Shown here: positions 1-10,973 of the stretch, one piece after another
Layout of the letters: each line of letters starts with the position of its first letter
Position numbering within the stretch: position 1 is the first letter of the stretch
Made by a program: the position numbers and the translations under genes
Origin: Dioscorea cayenensis subsp. rotundata
Taxonomy: Eukaryota > Streptophyta > Magnoliopsida > Dioscoreales > Dioscoreaceae
Reading direction: 5' to 3'
Length of the DNA stretch: 64,000 nucleotides
Assembly (NCBI RefSeq): GCF_009730915.1
Contig: NC_052489.1
Coordinates: 1,860,001-1,924,000 of the forward strand
Notes under the pieces: model-generated
Told to the model about the DNA's origin: nothing
What the model saw: the letters and a program-made list of their open reading frames with translations, nothing else
The model's database searches: none

Positions 1-126
1 CAAAGGCCACTACTCCTTGAACAGATCGTTCATCTCCTCCAAGGCCGGAGCCTCGGGAGTCTCCCCGGCTCGGGGACCCAAAAACTCCAAACTGCGACAG
101 ACGCGAGACATGGAGTCCTCCGAGCT

Positions 127-3100
127 TCACCGCCCACTAGCCGAAGCTGCAGAGAACCCGATTGCAAAAAGCAAACGGTCAATCTTCAAAATCACAGCAA
201 AACAGGGCAACACATTGACATTAAAAATACAATCATTTCTAATAAGCCAAATGTTCCACACAATAGCTTTCACCACCAAATCACACATCTCCCGTAACTG
301 GGAACACACTGTGAGACGCCACGAACCCCAAATTCTGGACATCTCCTCCGGGGGATCCGGAATCTGTAACAAGTTAGTAAAATATGTCCAAATAGGTCTG
401 ACGAAAGGGCATTGAAGGAATAAATGATCCACAGTCTCGATTCCAGCGTGACAGAGCACGCAAGTGGCCGTTGGCAACCTATTACACCGACGCTTCTCCA
501 GATTTTCCAACGTCAAAACTTTGTTCTTCCACACCAGCCAATTAAGAAGAAGAATCTTCTTAGGGCAACCACCTCTCCAGAAGAATTTCTCCACCGGGCA
601 ACGGAGGCCACCATCCTGCATAAAGTTGTAGAAGGATTTAACTGTAAACGCCCCATTGCCCGTAAGCTTCCACCTAAATGTGGGAAGCCCCTCACTAGCT
701 TCAAATTGCAAGCAACACCGAAGCGCCGGCAGACAAGAAATCACACCCTTCCAGAAAAAAGATATACGACCCGGGCATCTAGGATATAACTCCTGACGAG
801 ACAAGTTATAGTTGAATTGGATGACCTCCGCACCACCCCCCCATCTAAAATCCATAAGGAATTTCCACCACCACTTCCCAAGCAGCGCCTGATTGAATGT
901 CTTCAGGTCTAGAATCCCCCACCCACCTGCACATGAGGCCTGCAAAGGTTCTTCCAACACACGAGTGTGCAAGTAGGCTGCTCAATATCAGGACCCGACC
1001 ACAAAAAATCTCTCCTGATCCCATCAATTTTTTTAGAAACCCACATAGGCAGTCGAAACATCGACATCCAATAGGTCGGCAGCGCAGTTAACACAGAATT
1101 AATCAGCGTAAGATGACCCCCAAACGACAAAAATCACCTTTTCCAAGAAGAGAGACGGTTTCTCACTTTCAGAATAATTCCCTCCCAATCTTGACGGCGA
1201 GGTCTCCTACCCGCCACCGGGATACCCAAGTAATTTACCGGTAAAAGCCCCGTTTTGCAATTCAAGGTTTTGGCCGCCCCTTCCTCCGGAAGCACTCCCC
1301 ACTTACAAGAGTAGAGGCAAGTTTTGTCAAAATTCGTAGCTAGTCCCAACATACCTTCAAACACGAAGAGGATAAGCTTCACAATCCTAAGGTCTTCCAA
1401 CCCCCGTCGTAGTCATAACCAAGAGATCATCCGCGTAGTGCAGGTTGCACTATCTACCCGTATCCCCAATCGGAACTCCCACAAGAATTCCAGAGCGCAT
1501 GGCATTAGAGAACATAACACTCAGGACATCCGCAACAAACACAAAGAGCAGTGGAGACAGCGGGTCACCTTGTCGGAGTCCCCTCTTATACCTGACGTAT
1601 CCATTGGGAGAGCCATTAATTAAGATATTAGCCTTCGAGGAATCTAAAATGCTCTTAATCCATCCTCTCCATTTAGAGCCAAACCCCCGAGCTTCCAAAA
1701 GTTCAAGTAAAAACTCCCAATCCACTGTATCAAAATCCTTTGCAAAATCCACTTTTAGGATGTGCCCCTTTAGTCGCCTCTGACTGATGCCGAATAATAG
1801 CTCCTCCGCCGTGACGATGTTATCAAGAGTACATCTATCTTTAATAAACGCCGAATGATCCGCTGCAACACTCTTTGGGATTAGCGCAATACTCGCCCAG
1901 TTAATTCTTTCCAAGTTAGCCTTTCCCTCGATGAAATCTTGGCACATTGACATAATGTTGATGTTCACAACATCCCAGAACTGCTTGAAGAAAAAAATCG
2001 GGAACCCATCTGGTCCCGGGGCTTTGTCGCCACCGAGCACAAAAACCGCAGTTTCAATTTCCTCAAGCGTAAACGGCCGTTCTAAGTGCAATAAGTTCAC
2101 CGGAGCCTCAAACTCCAGTAACTTATGCAGATCCACCTTGAAACGATCGCACCGGCTACTACCAAAAAGAGCTTGGAAATTTCCAATGAACACCTTACCA
2201 ATCTCCTTAGGGTCAGCCAAGTCCCGACCCTCGTGCCGTAAGCAAAGGATAGCATTCTTATTCTTCCGGCCATTTGCCACTGCATGGAAATATTTAGTGT
2301 TTTCATCACCATGTTTCAGCCACTGCAATCGCGATCTTTGTTTCCAGTAAATCTCCTCTTGCTTACGAATGATCTCCAGCATCTCCAACAAAACATGTTC
2401 CTGTTGCCGTTCTTGGACTGATAGCCGACTGGACTCCTTCCTAATGTCAAATCTTTCTAACTGATCCAGAAGGTCCAATTTCTTGAGCTTGATCGAACCA
2501 AAGTTGATCTTAGCCCAGTGCCTGAGACGCTCCCTGACATTAGCAAGCTTCTTAGCATGATGAAAGCCCCACACCCTCTCAGATCCAACTCCCCCCACCA
2601 ATTAATCACCAAATCCCTAAAACCATCAACCGAAGACCACACTAGCTCAAAGCGGAAGGGTCTTTGAAATGCTGATGATGACCAACCTCCAGTCGAATAG
2701 GCACATGATCAGAACCCACTCTTGGTAAACTCTTCTGGTAAAGTTTGGGGAATTTTAAAATCCAGCTGCTATTGACCAAAAAACGGTCCAACCACACCCA
2801 AATTGGATTCTCCTGTCCATTAGTCCATGTAAATCTTTTGCCCACAGAGGGGGGTTCCCATAAACCTAGGTTATGCATCAGCTCCTGAGCAGAACGACTA
2901 TCCGATAAACATGGAGCCCCAGATAATTTATCATCCCTCGAGAAAATCGCGTTAAAATCACCACATAAAACCCAAGGAAAGTGTGGGAGCAAGTTAATCT
3001 CTCGTAGCTCCTCCCAGAATGCGTTCTTAAAATTCCGAACAGTTGGGTCGTACACCGATGTACAGCGCCAACTAAAATTGTCCACCTTGGAGGAGAAAAT

Positions 3101-3387
3101 CACAGTTAAGCTAAAATCCCCTAACTTCTCAACATGGCCCGCCCAGAGCACACCATTCCAACTTATGATGATACCTCCCGCAGAACCCTCGTTGGAACAA
3201 AAGCAAACTGGTCTAATCGATAACCCCCAATTTCACGCCACATAGAATTAGAAATCACACCCAATTTAGACTCTTGCAAACAACAAATATCAGCAAAATG
3301 CAAATTCAAAAAATCCTTCACTAGAAACCGTTTCGCCGGCCTCCCCAGGCCCCTAACATTCCAATTCACAATATTCATTAACAACAC
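127..3387 (-). pseudogene. LINE ORF2 (endonuclease, reverse transcriptase, zf-RVT)
   Basis: The product would be an AP-type endonuclease (about 3387-2645), reverse transcriptase (about 2601-1134) and a zinc-binding RVT domain (about 972-127). Landmarks are CLQESK and CGDFNAIF in the endonuclease, FAKDFDTVDW, GLRQGDPLSP and HYADDLLV in the polymerase, and CVLCHAGIETVDHLFLQCP with WNIWLIRNDCIF in the C-terminal domain. The pieces occupy at least three minus frames with stops between them, so this copy cannot make full-length protein as given. It may still have been mobilised in trans. The first residue MNIVNWNVRGL, just downstream of the ORF1 stop, fits a family start. Confidence 0.88.
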
Positions 3388-5516
3388 TTAGATTACGCGG
3401 TCCTCCGAGGAGGAACCCGCCGGCCACTGCACTGGGGGAACTCGTGATTTTTCCATCAAACGAACATGAGCAATACAATCAGGAGCAGATACACCAAAAT
3501 GAATACCACAAGCCATACAATAACTAGAAATTTGTTCATCAGACCAATCATCAATTAAAATATGCGCAGGATTGTAGGTCATACCTGCTGAAGACTCTCC
3601 TCGCACAATTTTCTTCTTGGATGAGACCGGAGGCTCCGTAACAAATCCCGCGTCCTCATTGAATCTTGAAGAAGGTTTCTTGGGCCTCGCACTTCTCCTA
3701 GTCCCATGAGGCAGGTCTGAAGTGGTACCCTCAGTGTTACCCGGCCAGTCTGGTAAGAGAGCCTTCAGCTTCTTCTCAAAATCAGAACTGGAATCGTCTG
3801 ATTCAGCAACAACTTCTGGGGAGGACAAGCTTCCACTACCTAACCCATTATCCTCCTCAGCACCCATTTCCACAGTCCGAGTACCACTCCTATTGATCTC
3901 AATCTCCACACGTGCCACCATAGCCCACAAACCCGCTAAATACTTCCACTCATATCCCTCCGGTGGGAGTAGATTTGGCAGATCAGGAATAGTGATCTCA
4001 TTGGAGGAAGGGACAGACAAATTGAGACCCACCCCCGTATGCGAGTCAAGTGCATGAGAGCCATCCATCATCTCATGAATAGAGACCGAATCCTTCTCCA
4101 AACATGCAACTGGGTCCATAGAAACCTGACTTGAAAAATGGTCCGAAATCTGATCAGACGCCGGCCCAGCACCAAAGCCCAAAGTACATTTTGAACTCAG
4201 GCCCAACTCCCGATCCCCAGCTTCCACATCACAAATAAGCATAGGGTCCACAAAGTCTACAAGCTAGCCGAACCCACATTGGGCCCATTCACCTCAGCTT
4301 CCAAAGGGTCTAAATCACACCTGCAAATATCAACCTGACGCGTGTCCTTCTCACGAGAGTCCGCCACCTTAACGTTCGCGAACCCAGCTTTCGAGATAGG
4401 ATTTCCTTTCTCCGTACGTTGTACCTGCACAGCAGCTGGCCGGGCGCGCCATCTCTCGACACGAATGCACCTCGAGCCACCCCTCTGAGCACCGTCCTGT
4501 CGTTCCACGGGAGACCGAGCACCCTTAGAACCATCAAGTCTTCTCCACCGGTTTGTGGAAACATCGGATCCTCGCCCGGAGATCCATTCCATCCCACCGG
4601 AGCGGGAGCGAGGCTCAACCGGCGCCACCGTCTCCACTACATGGGAGCAGCGCTCAACCATTATCTCCGGCGACTGCTGCATAATGGCTCCCCCCTCGGC
4701 CTGCACCATAGAGACGCCAGACAAGGTTGGCGGATGAGCACGTCCCTTCCTCTTCACAGTCTCCTCCATCACCATCTCCCTAATGGAAATCCTACCGTCT
4801 AACCGACCAGAAGCCGCCTCCGATCCCGACCCCGGCAAAGCATATCTACCCAATTCTCTACTAAACACAGGAATCACTCCACGCTCCGCCGTGATGATGA
4901 CCATATACTTACGCATACCCAGACAGACCTCCACCTCCATTGGCAGCGAAACTCCAGCTCGACGTCTCCCCAGCACCGAAATGAAATTTTTATGGGTTTG
5001 TGTCGCATTTGACAAAGCCACCAGGTCCCCCGCTGGTCGGAGCACCTCCGCAACCACATTCCACGACCACCCATGCAGAGGAAGATTCCACAAGTGCAGC
5101 CACATCCCCTCCCCTGAGGCCCTACCCTCTGCGCCTAGCTCCGCCGACCATGGGGCCAAATTCAGCTCACAAGGTCCATCCTTTGTAGCGACCTTGAAGG
5201 TACCTCGCTTACACACCTCCTTCACCTCCTCTCTACTCGCCAACGGAATAATGAAGTTACATTCGTTCAATGGCATTATGGGGCCAGCAAGACCAACGTT
5301 AAAGAACGACGGAGCGATCTCTAAGACACTGGTGTCATTAACATGGCCCCGGACAATAGATAAGATTACCACCTTCGCCAAGTCCTCCCGAGCGGCAGCA
5401 ATCTCTGGCATGAGCTGCAGCGACACAAAAACTTTACTAGTCGTTGAGCGGTCTCGAACTTCGCCAGGCTTCTCCGAAGTATTCCTCTCAACTGACCTCT
5501 CTACCCCACCAGCCAC
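3388..5516 (-). pseudogene. LINE ORF1 (gag-like, DUF4283-type)
   Basis: The first part (5516-4257, 419 codons) has a region near residues 30-215 resembling the DUF4283 nucleic-acid-binding domain of plant L1 ORF1 proteins (for example MWLHLWNLPLHGWSWNVV). A basic, Arg-rich tail follows. The second part (4251-3388, 287 codons) lies in another frame. It is acidic, with a basic patch RRSARPKKPSSRF and a C-terminal Cys/His cluster (YCMACGIHFGVSAPDCIAHV). The two parts probably form one ORF1 interrupted by a frame change near 4255, but two overlapping reading units cannot be ruled out. The stop at 3388 is followed at once by the start of the endonuclease in the same frame. The role inferred from the family is RNA binding in the retrotransposition particle. 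Confidence 0.7.
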
Positions 5517-5855
5517 AGCACCCGCATAGCTCGTAGAACCCTCCGAGCGAGGCGTTTTTGATCGACGCGTGCGATCGTTCTGGTGAGGTGCGTCTCAAGT
5601 CGACTACGCACTGGCAGCGGATGACCCACCCGGCATGCACGGAGACAAACCACTTGGTGTCGACACTCAGCCGTCTTGTGCGAGGTTCAGAAACAGCGTC
5701 CACACGTGGCTTCGTTAGGAAAGCGAGGCCGCTTGGAGCCCGTTAGTTTCTGTCCTCCACTCTGGGCTTCAAGAACCCCCTTCCCCAGGCCCGCGCGCTT
5801 CTTCACAGCTGACCACTTGTGCAAACGTTTTCTCAGGCCCAGAAGTTTAATTAGA

Positions 5856-6266
5856 GAACCAACAATATGAATCAATCTTCTTACCATATTAATTTATATC
5901 TGCAGGCTGCAACCCATGCATTTGTTAATGAAAAATTCATGATAAAAAAAGTGGTTAATAGTGGTGAATACAAGGGAAAATGGAATGAACTGCGAAGTCC
6001 TAAATCCTGAAGCGTTTAAGTTTCTCAAAAAATTGCTTGTCTGACTTTCTAAAAGAAAACAAGACCGTAATTCACATGCTCCGCATATTTGATGTTTAGG
6101 GGTGCATTATTCCACGACTCAATTATTAGTATCATTTAATGAGGATTATAAAAAATCTAATTTTTAAAAAATAGCAGCATATATATGGGAATAGATACCT
6201 AGCTAATTTGACAATTGCTTGCATATATGGCCATGCATGGTTGGACAAAGACCTGAATGTAACTGT

Positions 6267-6304
<38 letters not shown>

Positions 6305-6409
6305 TGATGCAGTGTTTCAATTAATGATCTTGTTGAATAATCTACATGAAACACACACACACACATATATATATGTTTATGTGTATCCTTCTAAATCCAA
6401 TGCTATATA
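5856..6409. other. Intergenic, AT-rich, with (TA)n microsatellite
   Basis: I see no gene here. A TA microsatellite lies at about 6270-6301 and a short CA tract at about 6350-6364. The change from GC-rich LINE sequence to AT-rich DNA occurs at the left border. Confidence 0.6.
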
Positions 6410-6787
6410 CTCCCTCCTTATGTTCCTTTTTATTTGTCACATTTACTTAATTCATACTGATATATACTCCCTCTTTATGTTTCTTTTTATTTGTCACATT
6501 TACTTAATTCATACTGATTAAAAAAAATTTATTAAAATTAGTTAGTTACCTAAATTCTATAAAAAAATTCATTACTTTTTTAAAATTACCCTTATTTAAA
6601 ACCTTACTAGTGAATTGTATAATTTAATGTTAGTTGATTGTGATTTATTGAAAATTGTATAAATACATTAAATTAAAGGGTAAATTTAGAATAAAAAATT
6701 ATTTAATATTACACAATTTCTAATGTGACAAGTAAAAAAGAAGAGAGCAGAGCTCCAAAATGTGACAACTAAAAAAGAACGAGGGAG
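6410..6787. mobile_element. Stowaway/Mariner-like MITE with duplicated termini
   Basis: The element starts CTCCCTCCTTATG and ends AAGAACGAGGGAG, an inverted pair flanked by TA on both sides (6408-6409 and 6788-6789), the target signature of Tc1/Mariner MITEs. The first 52 bp or so are repeated directly at 6467-6519 (period 57 bp). The right end also carries two tandem near-copies of the motif TGTGACAA. The interior is AT-rich and noncoding. Confidence 0.8.
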
Positions 6788-6816
6788 TATAAAAGACGCA
6801 ATGGTGTAGCTCTTTA

Positions 6817-7110
6817 CTCCCTCCGTTCCAAAATACATGTCATTTAAAAAAAATTATTCTAAAATAGTTATCATTTTACAATATCAAGGCAATATTTATT
6901 CTTTTTTTTTTTCAATTTTACCCATCTTCAATTTCCAAAGTTATATAAATGAAAAGAGTAATACTTATAGTCCCAAGAAAAATACATAGTTTCAAGAGAG
7001 GGATAGTTCAGTAATTTGGTTATTTTTTATATTAAAATTTTGATAATTTAATGTTATTCTTAATTCTTGTGCAATATCTTTAAACGACATATATTTAAAA
7101 ACGGAGGGAG
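6817..7110. mobile_element. Stowaway/Mariner-like MITE
   Basis: This 294-bp element begins CTCCCTCCGTTCC and ends AAAACGGAGGGAG, inverted at the two ends and flanked by TA (6815-6816, 7111-7112). The subterminal ATGTCATTT pairs with AAACGACAT at the other end. It is AT-rich and noncoding. It sits only about 30 bp from the MITE at 6410 but belongs to a different subfamily by interior sequence. Confidence 0.85.
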
Positions 7111-7112
7111 TA

Positions 7113-7926
7113 ATTAACAACGTATGTATTGACCATCATTGTTTGAGCTCACTGAGATTTTCTGATTTGCGGAGAGCTTGATCAATAACAATTAATGGAG
7201 ATATCTGAAGAAGAGACGAATTAATTAAAAATAATATTAAAGAATTCAACTAAAAAGTAAAGATTAATATTTTATTATTATTATATATATATATATTGTA
7301 TAAGAAACTAATAATTCATCCTCAGTATAAACATATATATATATATATATATTATAAGTATAAAAAGAATAATTAGAATATTTTCCAAACACCTTGAGAA
7401 TTTACTTCTTCTTTCTTCCTCTTATCTCTTCTTCTTTTCTATATCTCCAAATATACAAATGAGAGGGGTATTTATAGGCTTAATTTGATCCGACAGTCCA
7501 AAATACCCTGATAGGTGTAGTAACAGTGATGGCACCTTGCTACAGTAGCACATTGTCGGTTGCTACAGTAACAACTACAAAGTTGTTACAGTATTACTGA
7601 CTTCTACAATATTATTACTATGGTAGGCATCCATTTATAATATTCATAACAATATATATATATTATAACTTTCTCTATTTTCTTAAATTTGAATTCTTCT
7701 AGTTTTTAAAATATTTAATAATGTAACCAAAGGAAAACTGAAAGTTCTTCCGTAGTTAAATTATATACTTAAAAACCATGACCTTGATTTATGTCATCTG
7801 ACGAATTAATATATAGCTTGTAAAAATCCAAGTAACTCCACCTAATTTTAAATTAATGTGAATAAATCATTAAGTTTAATGAATGTTTAATAAACCACTA
7901 ATTTAATATAAAAGAAAAGATAATAC
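7113..7926. other. Intergenic; possible eroded LTR-like promoter block
   Basis: No gene is visible. The stretch 7380-7625 read on the minus strand has CCTATAAATACCCC and repeated CTACAGTA-like words, a combination often seen in plant LTR promoters. I could not define ends or target duplications, so this is only a hint. TA microsatellites occur at about 7285-7297 and 7332-7350. Confidence 0.25.
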
Positions 7927-8564
7927 TATTGGGTATTGGGCTCCCTTCCTATGTGGAGAAAAACCCAAATGGTCCAAGCCCATTAGGGTTCACTTTATTA
8001 AGTGTTTTCCATCATATTAGGTTTAAAAGAGAGTGAAAAAAATCTGGAGAGATAGCAGCAACAAAAATAAAAATGGCAGATTTTCGCATGGTTCGGATTT
8101 GACAGGGGCAGCAACTTCAAGCTGGTGTTTGGAGGGTCAAACGATGTCCGATTGAGCTGAAATTTTGTGGGCACGTTCGGGACTTGCAAACCTTGATTTC
8201 CACCAGACGGTTTGTGATTTGTCTTCTCCTAACTCGAGATATGAGGGTCAGAACAGAAGCTACAGAATATTGCTTTTGTTTCCAATATAGCTTGTTTTAG
8301 CTATTGTTTTGGTCAAGTTGTATTATTCTGATTTATGCTCGTTCTTGAGACTCTCTTGTACCCTAAATTTGATCATAGTGGAGCTTAGCTTGGTCAAGAT
8401 TGACCTGTGGTTTTTCGCCCTTGATTTAAGGGTTTTCCACATAAAAATTTGGTATCTTGTGTGATTGCAATTTTGCTCTGTTTAGGTTGCTCTCCTTCAT
8501 CTAACAAATTTGGGGATTGTTTATTTGTTTTCAATCTATTAAGATGGTTGCTTAATTCCCATCA
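7927..8564. mobile_element. Solo LTR, probably Ty1/Copia type (fossil)
   Basis: The 638-bp block starts TATTGGG and ends CCCATCA, a degenerate short inverted pair of the TG...CA kind. It is flanked by the 5-bp direct repeat AATAC (7922-7926 and 8565-8569). Composition and wording differ from the surrounding AT-rich DNA, and there is no internal domain, primer-binding site or protein coding on either side. This is the usual product of LTR-LTR recombination. It is an old, inert relic. The family assignment rests on general appearance only. Confidence 0.65.
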
Positions 8565-9181
8565 AATACAAGACTAACCATCTGTGGAAAACAAAACAAA
8601 AAAGAAAGTACAAAAGACTTAACAACTACTCCAATGATAAGTTGGGAAAATGCGTGTTGCCCAAGTAAACATTATTTGGACAAAATCGTACTGACCCAAA
8701 ATATATATTAAAATTTGTGTGTCATAATGCAAGGGACAATTTCAGTACTGTTTATATTCAAATAAAAAGGGCACTTGTCGTCTATTATTCAAAAAAAAAA
8801 TGCAAGGGACAATTATCTATGACATTTATGATATCCATTAATTTTGTTGTGTTGCATTTTTAAAAAAAAAAAATTAATTCAAAGAAAGGTTTCAAATAAA
8901 GTTAATGCTTTAATGGATGTGATTTATTTATTTTTAAAAAAAATAAATAAATAAAGTTAATGCTTTAATGGATGTGATTTATTTATTTTTAAAAAATACC
9001 ACAATAAAAAGGGTTAATTTCTTGTGTCTTTTGCAAAAAATTTATTTCAATTATTTAATCAGAAATAGTCACAACACATGCATGATGCAACGCATCACAA
9101 AAATACAAAAACAGGTATATATAGCTCTTATAAAGTATACATGCCCACGCACATGCATGGCAACAGTAGCATCATCTCTAG
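8565..9181. repeat. Intergenic with a 55-bp tandem duplication
   Basis: No gene is visible. About 44 bp beginning AAAGTTAATGCTTTAATGG at 8898 recur at 8953, separated by an AT-rich joint, so the unit is duplicated with a 55-bp period. The word ATGCAAGGGACAATT also occurs twice (about 8728 and 8800). Confidence 0.7.
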
Positions 9182-10088
9182 TTAGTCATCCTTGGTAAGA
9201 AGACAGACTTGGAAACCGCCTTCTTTCCTCTTCTCAACAGTAAATGGTCTGTAAGTTCCGAGTATCAAATCCCATGAGGAAGAAGGGCTGTGAGAAGTTG
9301 TACTTTTGCCCTTTATGAGTTGGTGGTGAGTATCATGAAAAGCACAGTTATTAGGAAAGAAACCCTGGAGTGGATTCCAAGGGAAATACAGACCAGAGTG
9401 CACATCAAGTTCTTGATGATGGCGAAGGGTAGAAGTAGATGCTGGTTCTGACAGTCATGCCACTCACAACGAATGCAAGGGCACTTCCCATTGTGTCCAA
9501 AACCAGTCCATCCAAAAGACTGCCATATTGAGCTCCATAGACGTAGGGTACTACGAGTGCATGGTGAGCTGAATGCGTGTGTTTGTATAGGAACTTGTTC
9601 TCGTGCATGTAACGGTGCCCAAAGTACTGCACGGTGTCTATCATAGCCATGCCAATCACAAATTGAACTGCTATACGTGGCAGGGAGTGTTGTACCGTTA
9701 TTGCTTCTCCTTTCTCTTCCCAAACCTGCGTGTGCACATACATGATCAACATATGTAAGTGATCAATATATCCCAAGAGTACTACATATACTTAGATTTA
9801 TGTAGGAAATTATTATATTTATGAAAAAAAAATACATCAAGTTTATAAATATATAATAATCACCTTGGTTACTATGCAAACGGTGAGGATTTGGAGAGCT
9901 TGATGGGTGAGGACTCCTTTGATCACTTTGGATCTGGAGACAGTGTTCTTCTCCTCTTCTTCTCCTATTGGGTGTAGACGATAGTTCACACAGTGTTGTG
10001 CCAGAAATTCATAGAAGAACGAGAACACCCAGTACACAATAACCGGCACCACTGCACTCAACAGCTCATCTGATATCTCCATGCCCAT
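9182..10088 (-). pseudogene. Sphinganine C4-monooxygenase-like (SBH-type fatty acid hydroxylase), frame-broken
   Basis: In plants this ER membrane di-iron enzyme hydroxylates C4 of sphinganine to give phytosphingosine. Exon 1 (10088-9864) starts MGMEISDELL with a membrane segment at about residues 11-30. A 138-bp intron follows, then exon 2 (9725-9182). The three histidine boxes are visible: HRYMH, HSAHH and HDTHH. Downstream of TSIYFYP the reading continues in other frames (FAIIKN, then DVHSGLYF, then KYNFSQPFF, then WDLILGTYRPF). This implies about four single-base losses in the last 300 bases. The family order is otherwise kept to the C-terminal GGF motif. Either the copy is decaying or the assembly has base errors. 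The start was chosen because it precedes the conserved N-terminal helix and lies about 135 bp below a TATA box. Confidence 0.85.
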
Positions 10089-10220
10089 TTTCTTATATAT
10101 ATTTTGATCAAGCTCAAATATATGTGTGTATATATATATCAATATAGATCAATATCTAGCCACAGTAGTTCAGGAAGAAGAGATGAAGTAAATTGAAGAG
10201 AGGCGTGGGAGATGGTATCT

Positions 10221-10230
10221 CTATTTATAG
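10221..10230 (-). promoter_or_regulatory. TATA box of the hydroxylase-like gene
   Basis: The minus strand reads CTATAAATAG here, about 135 bp upstream of the ATG. That allows a transcript start near 10195 and a leader of roughly 105 bases. Confidence 0.6.
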
Positions 10231-10514
10231 AAAGTTATTCTGTGAGAAAGTCTCAAGCATGCAAAGTCTAAACTAATCTTTTCCTTTACACCCATGGTCC
10301 AAGTCCATTTTGGTTTGCCACCAAGCTTGTGTAGGTATTAAAATACAATTTCCACATTGGTTGAATGCTCGGTTGGTAAAGGATACATTTTTTCGTTTTC
10401 CATGCAAAAACACGCCCTATCAAAGAAGGTATTAATTTATTCATAAACCATCACAAATCTCTTCTTCTTCTTCTTTCCAAGTGACATAAAAAGAAGAAGA
10501 AGAAAGAAAAGACT
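10231..10514. other. Upstream region of the hydroxylase-like gene
   Basis: I see no gene. An AAGAAG-rich tract and its CTTCTT counterpart lie around 10458-10508, forming an imperfect inverted repeat. Confidence 0.5.
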
Positions 10515-10973
10515 ATGTTAACTCTGTGACCAAGGCATTTCATGGGCTGAAGCTATCACTGGCTCGTGATATTGTCGAAGTATGTTTTAGCTACTGCAAC
10601 GGTGACGACAAACGGACGTGAATGTGAAGATTGTTTTGCGTAACGAACTTTCTCACTGAAACAACTGCTATGAGAGACCGTCTCACGCCTGCTCGGTTGC
10701 CATCTCTTCTTCCTGGTTTCTGACTGAATGACCCGGTATACGCACGCCTTGACTGACTTGATCAAGCTATGAAATGGGCGTAAGGTGTCGAATGAGCTGA
10801 CCGGACTGCAGTGGTCCGTTTCACTGGGTGTTCGACCTTCTTCTGTAATTTCTGGCGCTGGGCTCGTCTGTAGAAGAAAGGCCCTCGAATCGAAATCAAG
10901 GGAATCTCACCGCTCACCGTTTGCAGGTGACAATGCTGTTATAAACGATCTTTCATAAGCTACTGTCAATTTG
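10515..10973. other. Compositionally distinct block beside the gap (organelle DNA or repeat?)
   Basis: This 459-bp stretch is near 48% GC by eye and lacks the A/T runs of its neighbours. Short reading frames on both strands show no recognisable protein. It abuts the N block directly. The texture recalls plant mitochondrial noncoding DNA, but I cannot confirm that. Confidence 0.4.

Larger units (their letters stand above)
1..5855 (-). mobile_element. L1-type LINE (non-LTR retrotransposon), 3' end off window
   Basis: Read on the minus strand, the block carries in order a gag-like ORF1 (5516-3388 in two frames), an endonuclease, a reverse transcriptase and a C-terminal zinc-binding RVT domain, which is the order of plant L1 elements. 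The endonuclease starts MNIVNWNVRGLGRP near 3375 and has CGDFNAIF and GSDHVPI. The reverse transcriptase has FAKDFDTVDW, GLRQGDPLSP and a YADD box near 1430-1440. Coding pieces lie in different minus frames (stop or shift between ORF1 parts, inside the endonuclease near 3155, near 2640, near 1400-1450 and near 1000), so the copy is not intact. GC content is clearly higher than the flanking DNA and drops at about 5855, which I take as the 5' boundary. No 3' tail is seen because the left window edge cuts it. A recent insertion is plausible because long reading stretches survive. Confidence 0.93.
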
